This document shows, one piece after another, positions 1 through 5,992 of a stretch of 16,608 nt of DNA; position 1 is the stretch's first letter, and every line of letters starts with the position of its first letter. A model generated the notes under the pieces. That model was not told where the DNA came from and did not search any database. It saw only the letters and a program-made list of their open reading frames with translations. Made by a program: the position numbers and the translations under genes. The stretch lies in the NCBI GenBank assembly GCA_030679615.1, contig JAUXSJ010000035.1, positions 1-16,608 of the forward strand, written 5' to 3'. This DNA is from Parachlamydiaceae bacterium. GTDB taxonomy: Bacteria; Chlamydiota; Chlamydiia; Chlamydiales; Parachlamydiaceae.

Positions 1-43
1 ACTTTTACGTTAAATAATTGAAAATTTAATACAGGAGTAAAAA

Positions 44-1018
44 ATGAACAGTCATCACGAACAATGCATGAAAGCAATTGTCATTGAAAAATTTGGCGGA
101 CCGGAAGAACTTATGCTTAAAAAAATGGCAATTCCTGAACCTAACCCTGGGGAAGTTCAAATTCGCATTTCTTACGCAGCTGTTAACCCAGTGGATTGGA
201 AAATTAGACAAGGTCATTTGCACCCTAAAATCCCGCATCAATTTCCAATTATCCTTGGTTGGGACGCATCGGGTACTATTTCTAAAGTAGGCCAAGGAGT
301 AGATCAATTTAAAGTTGGTGATGAAGTCTTTGCCTATTGTCGAAAACCTACTATTCAATGGGGAACCTACGCAGAGTATGTTTGCTTAGAAGCAGAAAAT
401 GTTGCGCACAAACCTACAAATCTATCCTTTGCTCAGGCCGCAGCTTTCCCGTTATCTGGCTTAACTGCATGGCAATCTCTTTTTGATGTTACAAAAATAA
501 AAGAGGGTGATTCAGTATTAATTCAAGCCGGAGCCGGAGGAGTTGGAAGTCTAGCGATTCAATTTGCAAAAATTGCCGGAGCAACTGTATTTACTACAGG
601 AAGCGAGTCAAACCATACCTTTTTAAAACGACTAGGCGCAGATATTGTCATTGATTATCGAAATGATTCTATTGAAGAAATCGTAAAAAATCATACTAAG
701 AATGGTTTAGATATTATATTTGATACAATCGGCGGTGAAGTTTATAGGAATAGTTATAAGCTTTTAAAACGAGGTGGGAAAATTGTTTCTTTATTAGAAC
801 AACCCAATAAAGAACTTGAAGAAAAGTATGGAGTTGAATCTTTTTACGTTTTTGTTGTTCCTAATGGAAACGAATTGGAAGATATTGCAAATCTTATTCA
901 AGAAGGGAAAGTTGTCCCAATACCGATTCATGAGTTTCCATTAGAAAAAGCTGCAGAAGCGCATGAAAGCAGTCAAGAAGGGCATGTTCAAGGGAAAATT
1001 GTTTTAAAAATTATGTGA
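44..1018 (+). CDS. NADP-dependent zinc-independent oxidoreductase (quinone oxidoreductase-like MDR family)
   Basis: A 324-residue cytoplasmic medium-chain dehydrogenase/reductase of the quinone oxidoreductase type, expected to use NAD(P)H to reduce quinones, enones or similar carbonyls. The GroES-like catalytic domain covers about residues 9-125 (GWDASGTISKVG at 72-83, VGDEVFAY at 91-98). The Rossmann domain begins near 155 with the glycine-rich loop AGAGGVGS at 162-169, and the protein closes with the family-typical GHVQGKIVLKI. There is no cysteine/histidine set for structural or catalytic zinc, which fits the zinc-independent branch. The start at 44 has AGGAG at 33-37. An internal ATG at residue 9 (MKAIVIEKFGG) is where most relatives begin, so the first eight residues may be an extension. 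It is transcribed alone here, and its stop codon abuts a palindrome. Substrate cannot be told from sequence. Confidence 0.93.
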   Translation: MNSHHEQCMKAIVIEKFGGPEELMLKKMAIPEPNPGEVQIRISYAAVNPVDWKIRQGHLHPKIPHQFPIILGWDASGTISKVGQGVDQFKVGDEVFAYCRKPTIQWGTYAEYVCLEAENVAHKPTNLSFAQAAAFPLSGLTAWQSLFDVTKIKEGDSVLIQAGAGGVGSLAIQFAKIAGATVFTTGSESNHTFLKRLGADIVIDYRNDSIEEIVKNHTKNGLDIIFDTIGGEVYRNSYKLLKRGGKIVSLLEQPNKELEEKYGVESFYVFVVPNGNELEDIANLIQEGKVVPIPIHEFPLEKAAEAHESSQEGHVQGKIVLKIM

Positions 1019-1036
1019 TGTAAAGCGGGTTTACAT
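1018..1036. repeat. 19-bp palindrome overlapping the stop codon, first of two copies
   Basis: ATGTAAAGCGGGTTTACAT gives a 7-bp stem with a 5-base loop and starts on the last base of the upstream stop codon. A near-identical palindrome lies at 2729-2747. No strong T-run follows this copy, so it is at best a weak terminator. Confidence 0.6.
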
Positions 1037-1263
1037 TTGAGATAAATTCTATCACAAGCATGTGCCTCATTAGTAATACCTATCTCGAAAAAATTCATTG
1101 AGAACCTCTTTGGAGCGCGAAGGCCCTGCCTTCGCTTTTTTTCGGTTTATATTCGCTTTTATAACCGTGATCATAATGCACACCTATAGAATGGAATTGA
1201 TCAAATCGAAAATGACATCACATCATTTTAATATTCTCCCTGAAAAAAGCGAATGCAGGGTCT

Positions 1264-1556
1264 ATCCTATTACCCATATGCTTTTATAACTCCATTCCAG
1301 CTACACCGCTTGGTTTTTATTTTTTTATAACCAATGATTAAGTGAGTCGCAAATAACTCATTCACATTAAATTTTTATCGTTCTATCGTTAAATCGTTTC
1401 CATCGTTATTTTTTTTCAAAATTCGAGTTATTTGATGGCAAAATTAACGATGGAAACGATTTAACGATAGAACGATAAAAATTTAATGTGAATGAGTTTA
1501 TGTGACTGGAGTGGAGTTTTAAAAGCAAACATATAGGGATTTATGGGTAATAGGAT
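1264..1556. repeat. Inverted repeat element inserted in copy A (outer arms 1264-1300 / 1506-1556)
   Basis: The left arm reads ATCCTATTACCCATATGC... and is answered on the right by ...GGGTAATAGGAT at 1545-1556, with the right arm carrying a few extra bases. GCAGGG lies directly to its left (1255-1260) and GGGCAGG directly to its right (1557-1563), consistent with a short target duplication. It encloses the 54-bp perfect inverted repeat listed next. Confidence 0.7.
1355..1498. repeat. Perfect 54-bp inverted repeat with 36-base loop
   Basis: Positions 1355-1408 and 1445-1498 are exact reverse complements over 54 bases, checked base by base. Each arm carries four ATCGTT motifs spaced 8-9 bases apart (ATCGTTCT, ATCGTTAA, ATCGTTTCC, ATCGTTA). 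As RNA this would be one long uninterrupted stem. No open frame of note lies within it. Confidence 0.9.
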
Positions 1557-1566
1557 GGGCAGGCTT

Positions 1567-1743
1567 AATGTCATCAACTTAACGACAATGGCGTAAAAAT
1601 TAACCACTGAGATCACTGAGATCACTGAGAAGTAATGAGAAAACTGAGAAAGTAATATCTTAATTCTGTCTCAATTATCTCATTCTTTCTCTATGATCTC
1701 AGTGGTTAATTTTTTACGCCATTATCGCTAAGTTGATGACATT
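1567..1743. repeat. Inverted repeat with GATCACTGA tandem units
   Basis: The arms 1567-1628 and 1679-1743 begin and end with AATGTCATCAACTTA and its complement, and pair through GGCGTAAAAA and TTAACCACTGAGATCA with scattered mismatches. The left arm contains the 9-bp unit GATCACTGA at least twice in tandem; the right arm is less regular. GGGCAGG (1557-1563) and GGCAGGG (1746-1752) flank it, as expected of a second insertion at the same target. Confidence 0.8.
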
Positions 1744-1805
1744 GAGGCAGGGACATCGCATCCAAATAGTATCCAAGGTCCTTTCAAAAAACACACAAAT
1801 GAAAG

Positions 1806-1863
1806 AGGTCAGGCGTGCATGCCTGCAATTAAGTTGAATATTGCAGATGCACACATCTGACCC
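1806..1863. repeat. GGTCAGGCGTGCAT hairpin, copy 1 (upstream of orphan gene)
   Basis: The left arm GGTCAGGCGTGCAT...CTGCAATT (1807-1830) is followed after about ten bases by ATTGCAGATGCACACATCTGACC, an imperfect inverted repeat. A run of seven T follows at 1867-1873, so it could also end transcription on the plus strand. A second copy lies just after the next gene at 2545-2635. Confidence 0.65.
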
Positions 1864-1931
1864 ATCGTTTTTTTACTTGCAAAAAGCAATGAGATAGCGT
1901 AAAAAGCTAAAAATTTTACCATCGGATCGTT

Positions 1932-2537
1932 ATGACTAAATTTGAACCTATAAATGACTCTAGCTCTGTTGTTGATCGTTACGCTTCAGTGTTTGTAGAA
2001 TCTATTAAAAATCATTGCGAAAACGCTGCTGAAAAAGCTGTGAAGGAGATTGTTGAAGATGTAACGCTTTGGAGAAAATGCAATCAAGATATTTCAGAAT
2101 ATCAAATCACTTACGGTTTAGCTAATAACAAAGGAAGTGTAGAAAAAAGAAATTTATTTGCTAACTGTGAATTCATAAGAAATGAATCTCAAAAATCTTG
2201 GAAAAAATTATCGTTTTGGAAAGGCTTTAGTTATCGTGAATATGAGAAGGAATGTCATGAAGCTGTTGTTAGCAAAATTTCTGAGTTGATAGAAGAGGAA
2301 TTTAATAAAGCTGAGCACAAAGAATTATTACAAAATTTTAATGTTGAGTATGAATTTAGAGGCTATTTTTCAAATGGAAAGCGTCAATATTCAAAGGTTG
2401 TTCCACTCGCATTATGTTGCCTGCTTCCGATGTGTGGGTGGGTAATCTTTTGTGATGAATATAAGTCTACATGTGAGTCTACGTATGACGGAGAAGCTTT
2501 AATCCATGTTTCTGGAAAAAATCCAGAACAGAATTAA
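1932..2537 (+). CDS. Hypothetical protein with a C-terminal hydrophobic, cysteine-containing segment
   Basis: I do not recognise this 201-residue protein. The first 150 residues are charged and probably helical, with two Glu/Lys-rich stretches (about 21-45 and 105-135) that could be helical bundles or short coiled coils. A hydrophobic segment at about 156-174 (VVPLALCCLLPMCGW...) holds three of the cysteines and could be one membrane span, leaving a short 27-residue tail. There is no signal peptide. The start lacks a clear ribosome binding site (only GGA at 1924-1926), so the exact start is uncertain; no better in-frame ATG with a binding site was found. The gene is an orphan, flanked on both sides by copies of the same hairpin repeat and by larger inverted repeats, which suggests an accessory cassette. 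Base composition is not clearly different from the surrounding genes. Confidence 0.6.
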   Translation: MTKFEPINDSSSVVDRYASVFVESIKNHCENAAEKAVKEIVEDVTLWRKCNQDISEYQITYGLANNKGSVEKRNLFANCEFIRNESQKSWKKLSFWKGFSYREYEKECHEAVVSKISELIEEEFNKAEHKELLQNFNVEYEFRGYFSNGKRQYSKVVPLALCCLLPMCGWVIFCDEYKSTCESTYDGEALIHVSGKNPEQN

Positions 2538-2544
2538 GGGAAAG

Positions 2545-2635
2545 GGTCAGGCGTGCATATCTGCAATTTTAATTAGCCTCTTTATCATAATTTCCACCAG
2601 CCCCTTGTAAAATTGCAGAATTGCAACCCTGCCCC
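2545..2635. repeat. GGTCAGGCGTGCAT hairpin, copy 2 (downstream of orphan gene)
   Basis: It shares the first 14 bases exactly with the copy at 1807, then CTGCAATT after two differing bases. Its own right arm (AAAATTGCAGAATTGCAACCC..., 2609-2635) makes an imperfect inverted repeat. It begins seven bases after the stop codon at 2535-2537. Confidence 0.65.
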
Positions 2636-2728
2636 CTTGCACTTGCACTAGAACATTGTAAAGTTTTTATTGACTATTTATGACCTTTAAAAATTTGAAG
2701 ATAAAAGCGAATTTGAAAGTTTATTTTA

Positions 2729-2750
2729 ATGTAAAGCGGCTTTACATTTT
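2729..2750. repeat. 19-bp palindrome, second copy, with T-run
   Basis: ATGTAAAGCGGCTTTACAT gives an 8-bp stem with a 3-base loop, followed by TTT. It matches the copy at 1018-1036 at all but one base. With its short T-run it is a plausible weak terminator for the upstream gene. Confidence 0.6.
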
Positions 2751-2751
2751 A

Positions 2752-2870
2752 GGGACATTAGGGACATTAGGGACATTAGGGACATTAGGGACATTAGGGA
2801 CATTAAATTAAAGGTTTTAAAGCAAATGTCAAGGACATTATTATGTCCCTTGTGTCCCTTGTGTCTTGTC
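2752..2870. repeat. 9-bp minisatellite (GGGACATTA x6) with an inverted partner array
   Basis: Six exact tandem copies of GGGACATTA occupy 2752-2805. About 30 bases later, 2830-2870 holds a small palindrome (AAGGACATTATTATGTCCCTT) running into 9-bp units of opposite sense (TGTCCCTTG repeated, decaying to GTGTCTTG). The two arrays can pair imperfectly, with the same design as the other tandem-unit inverted repeats in this window. The right array ends at the stop codon (2873-2875) of the minus-strand gene. The rest of the gap 2538-2872 contains only the repeats listed. Confidence 0.9.
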
Positions 2871-2872
2871 TC

Positions 2873-3202
2873 TTAAGCTAAAAATGGAGGAGAAATCCTA
2901 TTTTCTTCATTATTTTTGATTTGCTCTAACTTTTCTTTCATTTTATTCCAGGCCTTAAATGACTCTTCCGCTTCTTTCATCGAACGAATAATTTCTGATT
3001 CATTAATTTGTGAAAATAATGAACATTCATTAACTTGATTTGAAACAAAATGAGAATAAATTGGATGATAGGAAAAATCTTGATTATGACCCGTTGAAAA
3101 TTCCGGAAACTGTAATTGTAAATCACTGTCAACAAAAGGTTTTATTTTTCTATTTATATGATTCTTAGTAATTTTGTCACGTTGCTTTTTAGGCTCTTTC
3201 AT
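2873..3202 (-). CDS. Hypothetical small basic protein with C-terminal coiled-coil
   Basis: I do not recognise this 109-residue protein. The N-terminus is strongly basic (MKEPKKQRDKITKNHINRKIKPF, first 23 residues), the middle is rich in aromatic and polar residues and probably loosely folded, and residues about 70-100 (ESEIIRSMKEAEESFKAWNK... onward) look like one long charged amphipathic helix or coiled coil. There is no signal peptide or membrane segment. The start is supported by AAGGA six bases upstream on the minus strand (about 3209-3213). It diverges from the gene at 3463. Its 3' end runs straight into the 9-bp repeat array. A role as a nucleic-acid-binding or secreted effector-like protein would be a guess. 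Confidence 0.6.
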   Translation of the reverse strand: MKEPKKQRDKITKNHINRKIKPFVDSDLQLQFPEFSTGHNQDFSYHPIYSHFVSNQVNECSLFSQINESEIIRSMKEAEESFKAWNKMKEKLEQIKNNEENRISPPFLA

Positions 3203-3462
3203 GTCTTTTCCTTGGGAAACTCATAAAAAAACCTTTGTAGCTTTCAAATGAATTATTCTCAAGAAATAATATTAAAAATTTATTTTAAAGTCTTTTTTTT
3301 GGTGGATTTTTCATTTTTTATTAAGATCTTGTAACCAAATCAATAAATTAACTTTATAATTCATCTAATTATTTATAAATAATTCAACAACTACATATAA
3401 TTAAATTATAGAACAAAAATACAACGGTTTTAATATTAAGGATAAAAAAAGGATTAAATACC
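3203..3462. other. AT-rich divergent intergenic region
   Basis: This 260-bp gap separates two divergent unknown genes and must hold promoters for both, but I cannot pick out convincing -35/-10 pairs against the very high A+T background. No repeat or RNA gene was seen. Confidence 0.4.
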
Positions 3463-3864
3463 ATGGTAGTTCAAAAGACTATTCAACTTTTGTTGAATCA
3501 ATTGGTAGAAGGAAATCCGGTAAAAATCTCAATTGACGGATCAGATTTGATGATCCGTTATTTTAATCCTGAATCAAAAATCCTTATCTCTACTTCAATT
3601 TATCAAGGTGATAACTATATTCCAGGAAGTGTGAGACATTGTATTAACCATAAAGCACCATTTTCTCAAATGAATATGCTTACATATATCTCTGTGGATG
3701 AAAAAGAGTTTAGAATTAAGCTAAATTACGCAGGACATGAAGATTTTTTATCTAAAGAAAATTTAACTCTTCTTTTAGAAGAATTTGGGTCATTAGCAGA
3801 AAAATGGCGTTTATACTTAGATGAGCATGATAAGCGTGATCTTATTTATGTGAGAGTAAAATAA
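3463..3864 (+). CDS. Hypothetical protein, possible type III secretion chaperone-like fold
   Basis: This 133-residue cytoplasmic protein has no signal peptide and I cannot name it from sequence. Predicted order of elements by eye: a helix at 4-16 (QKTIQLLLNQLVE), three beta-rich segments (VKISIDG, LMIRYFN, KILISTSIYQ), a loop, another strand pair (LTYISVD, FRIKLNYAG), then a long helix at about 97-120. That helix-strands-strands-helix order and size resemble class I type III secretion chaperones of the CesT/SycE type, which chlamydiae use in number. This is a fold-level analogy only, with no diagnostic motif. GGA at 3451-3453, ten bases before the ATG, supports the start. The gene stands alone, with a long hairpin and a terminator just downstream. 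Confidence 0.65.
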   Translation: MVVQKTIQLLLNQLVEGNPVKISIDGSDLMIRYFNPESKILISTSIYQGDNYIPGSVRHCINHKAPFSQMNMLTYISVDEKEFRIKLNYAGHEDFLSKENLTLLLEEFGSLAEKWRLYLDEHDKRDLIYVRVK

Positions 3865-3866
3865 GT

Positions 3867-4046
3867 TAATAGACTTCTTTTAAAACTTAAGAATTAAACA
3901 CAAAGACACGAAGACTCTAAGGCACGAAGAAGCCTACAGATGCTATTTATCATTCGTGGTGAAACACCATCTTGTAAATCTTCTTCATGCCTTAAAGTCT
4001 TCGTGTCTTTGTGTTTAATTCTTAAGTTTTGAAAGAAGTCCTATTA
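3867..4046. repeat. Long inverted repeat with 8-bp tandem units (ACACAAAG/ACACGAAG)
   Basis: The left arm 3867-3932 starts TAATAGACTTCTTT and runs through AACTTAAGAATTAAACAC into four degenerate 8-bp units: ACACAAAG, ACACGAAG, ACTCTAAG, GCACGAAG. The right arm 3979-4046 is its reverse complement with a few changes. The loop is about 46 bases. It starts three bases after the upstream stop codon, so transcripts of that gene would end in this stem. I have a memory of very similar 'acacaaagacacgaag' repeats in unrelated environmental bacteria, which I cannot confirm here. Confidence 0.85.
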
Positions 4047-4060
4047 AAAAAAAGAGAAAC

Positions 4061-4121
4061 GGCCTTTTAGATGCAGAGAATTTTATAAAAAAACTTGTCA
4101 TCTAAATAGGTCCTTTTTTTT
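4061..4121 (+). terminator. Probable intrinsic terminator
   Basis: GGCCTTTTAGATG (4061-4073) pairs with CATCTAAATAGGTCC (4099-4113), with a two-base bulge, and is followed by an unbroken run of eight T. It would end transcripts of the gene at 3463-3864. The rest of 4122-4190 is AT-rich with no recognisable feature. Confidence 0.6.
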
Positions 4122-4190
4122 ACATATCAACGTAAAAATTATTAAGTTAAAAAATTTACATTTTTATTAATTAACGTAAGTTACAAATAA

Positions 4191-4916
4191 CTAAGTTAAA
4201 TTAAATTTTACACATCGCCATTTAGAATAAAGAATTGCTACTTCATAAAGAATAATTAACGGGATCGCCAAAAAAAGCTGCGTTAGAATATCTGGTGGAG
4301 TTAAAATTGCACTTAACACAAAGATACAGACATAAAAAATGCGTCTTTTTTCTTCTAATATTTTTGTTTCAATTAAACCGAAATGAACAAAAACCAACAA
4401 AAGCAATCCCAACTCAGAAGCTATCACATGACCTGCAATGATAAAAAAAAGATAATCAAAATAATGATTCAATGTCCATGCATTTTGTCCAATCGTTGCG
4501 TTGAATTGACTTAAGTATTGATTAGCGATGGGTATCGTGATTTTTAATGCAAAAAACACACCTAAAATTAAGCTAAAAAACGAAAGAGATAAAAAAGGAA
4601 TCAATATTACTCGTTCATTTTTTTTCATACCTGGTAAAATAAATTTAAGCCATGACCAAACCCAAAATGGTGCTGTTAAAGCTAAACTCATCCAAAAGCA
4701 CATTTTTACAATAAAAAAAAGACCTTCTAAAGGGCCTAAAATTAATAGATTTTGATCTAAGGAATTTATATTTTGTGGGGGTAATAATTTAATTAAAGGT
4801 TGATAAAAAATTAATAAAATTAAAAATCCTATTCCAACAATGATTAAGGATTGTAAAATTGTTTTTCGCAGATCTTCTAAATGCCCACCAAGACTAGTCC
4901 ATTTTTCTTCCATCAT
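4191..4916 (-). CDS. tatC: Sec-independent (Tat) protein translocase subunit TatC
   Basis: This is the inner-membrane receptor of the twin-arginine pathway, which recognises RR signal peptides and recruits TatA to export folded proteins. At 241 residues it is of normal length. Diagnostic features: HLEDLR at 12-17 (family HLxELR), six hydrophobic spans at about 20-38, 67-92, 105-125, 153-178, 192-206 and 210-228, the conserved glutamate in IASELGLL (E168) before the end of the fourth span, and TPPDILTQLFLAIPLIILYE at 206-225, which is close to the canonical TatC sequence. It follows tatA by seven bases on the same strand, so the two form an operon. The start has two consecutive ATGs and no Shine-Dalgarno sequence, only A/T, so translation is probably coupled to tatA. 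No tatB gene is nearby. Confidence 0.95.
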   Translation of the reverse strand: MMEEKWTSLGGHLEDLRKTILQSLIIVGIGFLILLIFYQPLIKLLPPQNINSLDQNLLILGPLEGLFFIVKMCFWMSLALTAPFWVWSWLKFILPGMKKNERVILIPFLSLSFFSLILGVFFALKITIPIANQYLSQFNATIGQNAWTLNHYFDYLFFIIAGHVIASELGLLLLVFVHFGLIETKILEEKRRIFYVCIFVLSAILTPPDILTQLFLAIPLIILYEVAILYSKWRCVKFNLT

Positions 4917-4923
4917 ATTTTTA

Positions 4924-5142
4924 TTAATTTTCGTCGATTGAATGAGTTTTTTTATCCTCTTGAAAAGATTCTTTTTTAATTTCTACAGGAATAACGATCT
5001 CATTTTCTTCTTCACCAGAACAAGCTTTTTTAAATTCTCTGATTCCTTTTCCCAGACTTTGAGCAAATTCAGGAAGCTTTTTCCCTCCAAATAAGATCAA
5101 AATTACAACTAAGATGACAAGTATTTCACCTGTTCCAATCAT
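4924..5142 (-). CDS. tatA: Sec-independent protein translocase subunit TatA
   Basis: This is the small pore-forming partner of TatC. The 72 residues show the standard layout: a short N-terminal membrane helix (about 5-18, GEILVILVVILILF), the hinge FGGKKLPE at 18-25, an amphipathic helix to about 40 (FAQSLGKGIREFKKA), and a charged acidic/basic tail. It is TatA rather than TatB by length and by the FGGKKLPE hinge. A strong Shine-Dalgarno, GGAGG, lies at 5149-5153 on the minus strand, seven bases before the ATG. First gene of a two-gene operon with tatC. With no TatB here, this may be a minimal TatAC system in which TatA does both jobs. Confidence 0.93.
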   Translation of the reverse strand: MIGTGEILVILVVILILFGGKKLPEFAQSLGKGIREFKKACSGEEENEIVIPVEIKKESFQEDKKTHSIDEN

Positions 5143-5592
5143 TTCAAACCTCCAAAAGATTTACAAAATCCATTTTGCTTGCACTTTACAATAAGAGTAA
5201 AGATTTAATTTCAAAATAAGAAAATTGAAGAAAAGCCTGAATTTATGTTGAGTTTCCATCGTTTCTGAAGAAGAAGAAAATATAATACTTTTATTTCTTC
5301 TTCTTTAGAGACTGTTGAAATGTTGATAACTATAAAAATGAAAATTAAAAAACATGCTTATAAGCACCAAGAAGTATTTTTATTAATTTTTAAAATAATA
5401 AAAACGCTGTCAATAAGTTGTTAATAGATTGCATGTTGATGTTGATATGTTTGACTTTATCAACATAAAAAACATTTATATGAGAGTTATGAACAAATTA
5501 TTAAGAAACGATGTTTACAAATAAATAATTTAAAGATTGACTGGAAGAGCATTCTGGATTTATATTAAGGAACTTTTAAGTTTAGGATTCAT
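5143..5592. other. 450-bp AT-rich intergenic region with DnaA-box-like motifs and a hairpin
   Basis: This gap lies between the divergent tatA and the small gene at 5593. It holds a 12+ bp hairpin with AAGAAGAAGA arms (5268-5306). It also has three exact matches to TTATNAACA: 5321-5329 (minus), 5457-5465 (plus) and 5487-5495 (plus). Near matches lie at 5419-5427 (CTATTAACA, minus), 5434-5442 and 5440-5448 (minus). By a hand estimate at this base composition fewer than 0.1 exact matches would be expected. It could be a DnaA-bound regulatory region or an origin, but no dnaA, dnaN or gidA gene is nearby. Confidence 0.35.
5268..5306. repeat. AAGAAGAAGA hairpin
   Basis: AAGAAGAAGAAA (5269 on) pairs with TTTCTTCTTCTT (up to 5305) around an AT-only loop. 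A similarly built hairpin occurs at 9783-9819, also upstream of a plus-strand gene and also near TTATNAACA motifs. Confidence 0.6.
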
Positions 5593-5841
5593 ATGAGTAT
5601 TGCAGAAAATAATCTTGTTCGTTTTATAAGCATCACCAAAAAGAAAAACGGTTTGTTTGCCAATTTTCGAGTCAAAGGGATGAAAGGTGGGGCAACTATT
5701 AGTTCTTCCATTGCTGTCGACATCAATCAAGCAAATGCAAATGCATCGGACACATTGGAAAAAATTATTGAAGAATGCGGGCGCATCGCTGTGAGAATGG
5801 CGGAAATCAAATTTCAATTTGAAGGCCTGCTTGAAGTTTAA
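5593..5841 (+). CDS. Small conserved-looking hypothetical protein
   Basis: I cannot name this 82-residue cytoplasmic protein. It has no signal peptide or membrane span. The first half looks beta-rich (LVRFISITKKKNGLFANFRV, 8-27, then GGATISSSIAVDI, 32-44) and the second half is one long amphipathic helix (about 45-78, NQANANASDTLEKIIEECGR...). Neat amphipathic patterning and AGGA five bases before the ATG (5584-5587) support a real gene. A same-sized open frame on the opposite strand is its shadow. The tRNA-Pro gene starts 13 bases after the stop codon, so the two are probably cotranscribed and the mRNA processed. The upstream gap of 450 bp suggests it has its own promoter. Confidence 0.72.
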   Translation: MSIAENNLVRFISITKKKNGLFANFRVKGMKGGATISSSIAVDINQANANASDTLEKIIEECGRIAVRMAEIKFQFEGLLEV

Positions 5842-5854
5842 TTCATCTAATTAT

Positions 5855-5929
5855 CTGAGTGTAGCGCAGCTTGGCTAGCGCACTTGCATGGGGTGCAAGA
5901 GGTCGGAGGTTCGAATCCTCTCACTCAGA
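5855..5929 (+). tRNA. tRNA-Pro(GGG)
   Basis: A complete cloverleaf of 75 bases can be folded by hand: acceptor stem CTGAGTG/CACTCAG, D arm GCGC...GCGC, anticodon arm CTTGC-ATGGGGT-GCAAG with anticodon GGG, variable AGGTC, T arm GGAGG-TTCGAAT-CCTCT, and discriminator A. The C1-G72 pair and A73 are the bacterial proline identity elements. It reads CCC and, by wobble, CCU. CCA is not encoded (the discriminator is followed by TTC), so the 3' end must be added after transcription. It begins 13 bases after the previous gene. Confidence 0.96.
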
Positions 5930-5992
5930 TTCTTTTATTTACTCAAAGTCACAACCGGCAATTTGAGATTTAAAAAAAATCGTTCAACATAC

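Larger units (their letters stand above)
1109..1768. mobile_element. GCGAAGGC-ended element, copy A, with later insertions in its right end
   Basis: The left end (TTTGGAGCGCGAAGGCC..., 1109-1142) contains the hairpin GCGAAGGCCCTGCCTTCGC at 1117-1135 followed by seven T, a textbook intrinsic terminator for plus-strand transcripts. The core at 1190-1225 (GAATTGATCAAATCGAAAA..., then GACATCACATCA) matches the cores of the other three copies. The right end is split: AAAAAAGCGAATGCAGGG at 1243-1260, then about 490 bp of other repeats, then GGCAGGGACATCGCATCCAAA at 1746-1766, which restores the lost half of the terminal repeat with a few changes. No protein is encoded. The nested material is listed separately. 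A 63-codon open frame here runs through the repeat and is not called as a gene. Confidence 0.7.

Noticed and set aside
1098..1289. 63-codon plus-strand open frame
   Set aside because: It runs through the terminal hairpin and core of repeat copy A and has no binding site; other copies do not keep the frame.
1567..1743. CRISPR-like or group II intron structure
   Set aside because: Only tandem 9-bp units within an inverted repeat; no intron domain V or spacers.
2752..2870. CRISPR array
   Set aside because: Repeats are 9 bp with no spacers, and no cas genes are in the window.
4528..4755. 75-codon plus-strand open frame inside tatC
   Set aside because: Antisense shadow; the tatC reading is clear.
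5560..5817. 85-codon minus-strand open frame
   Set aside because: It is the shadow of the plus-strand gene at 5593, which has a binding site and a sensible amphipathic pattern.
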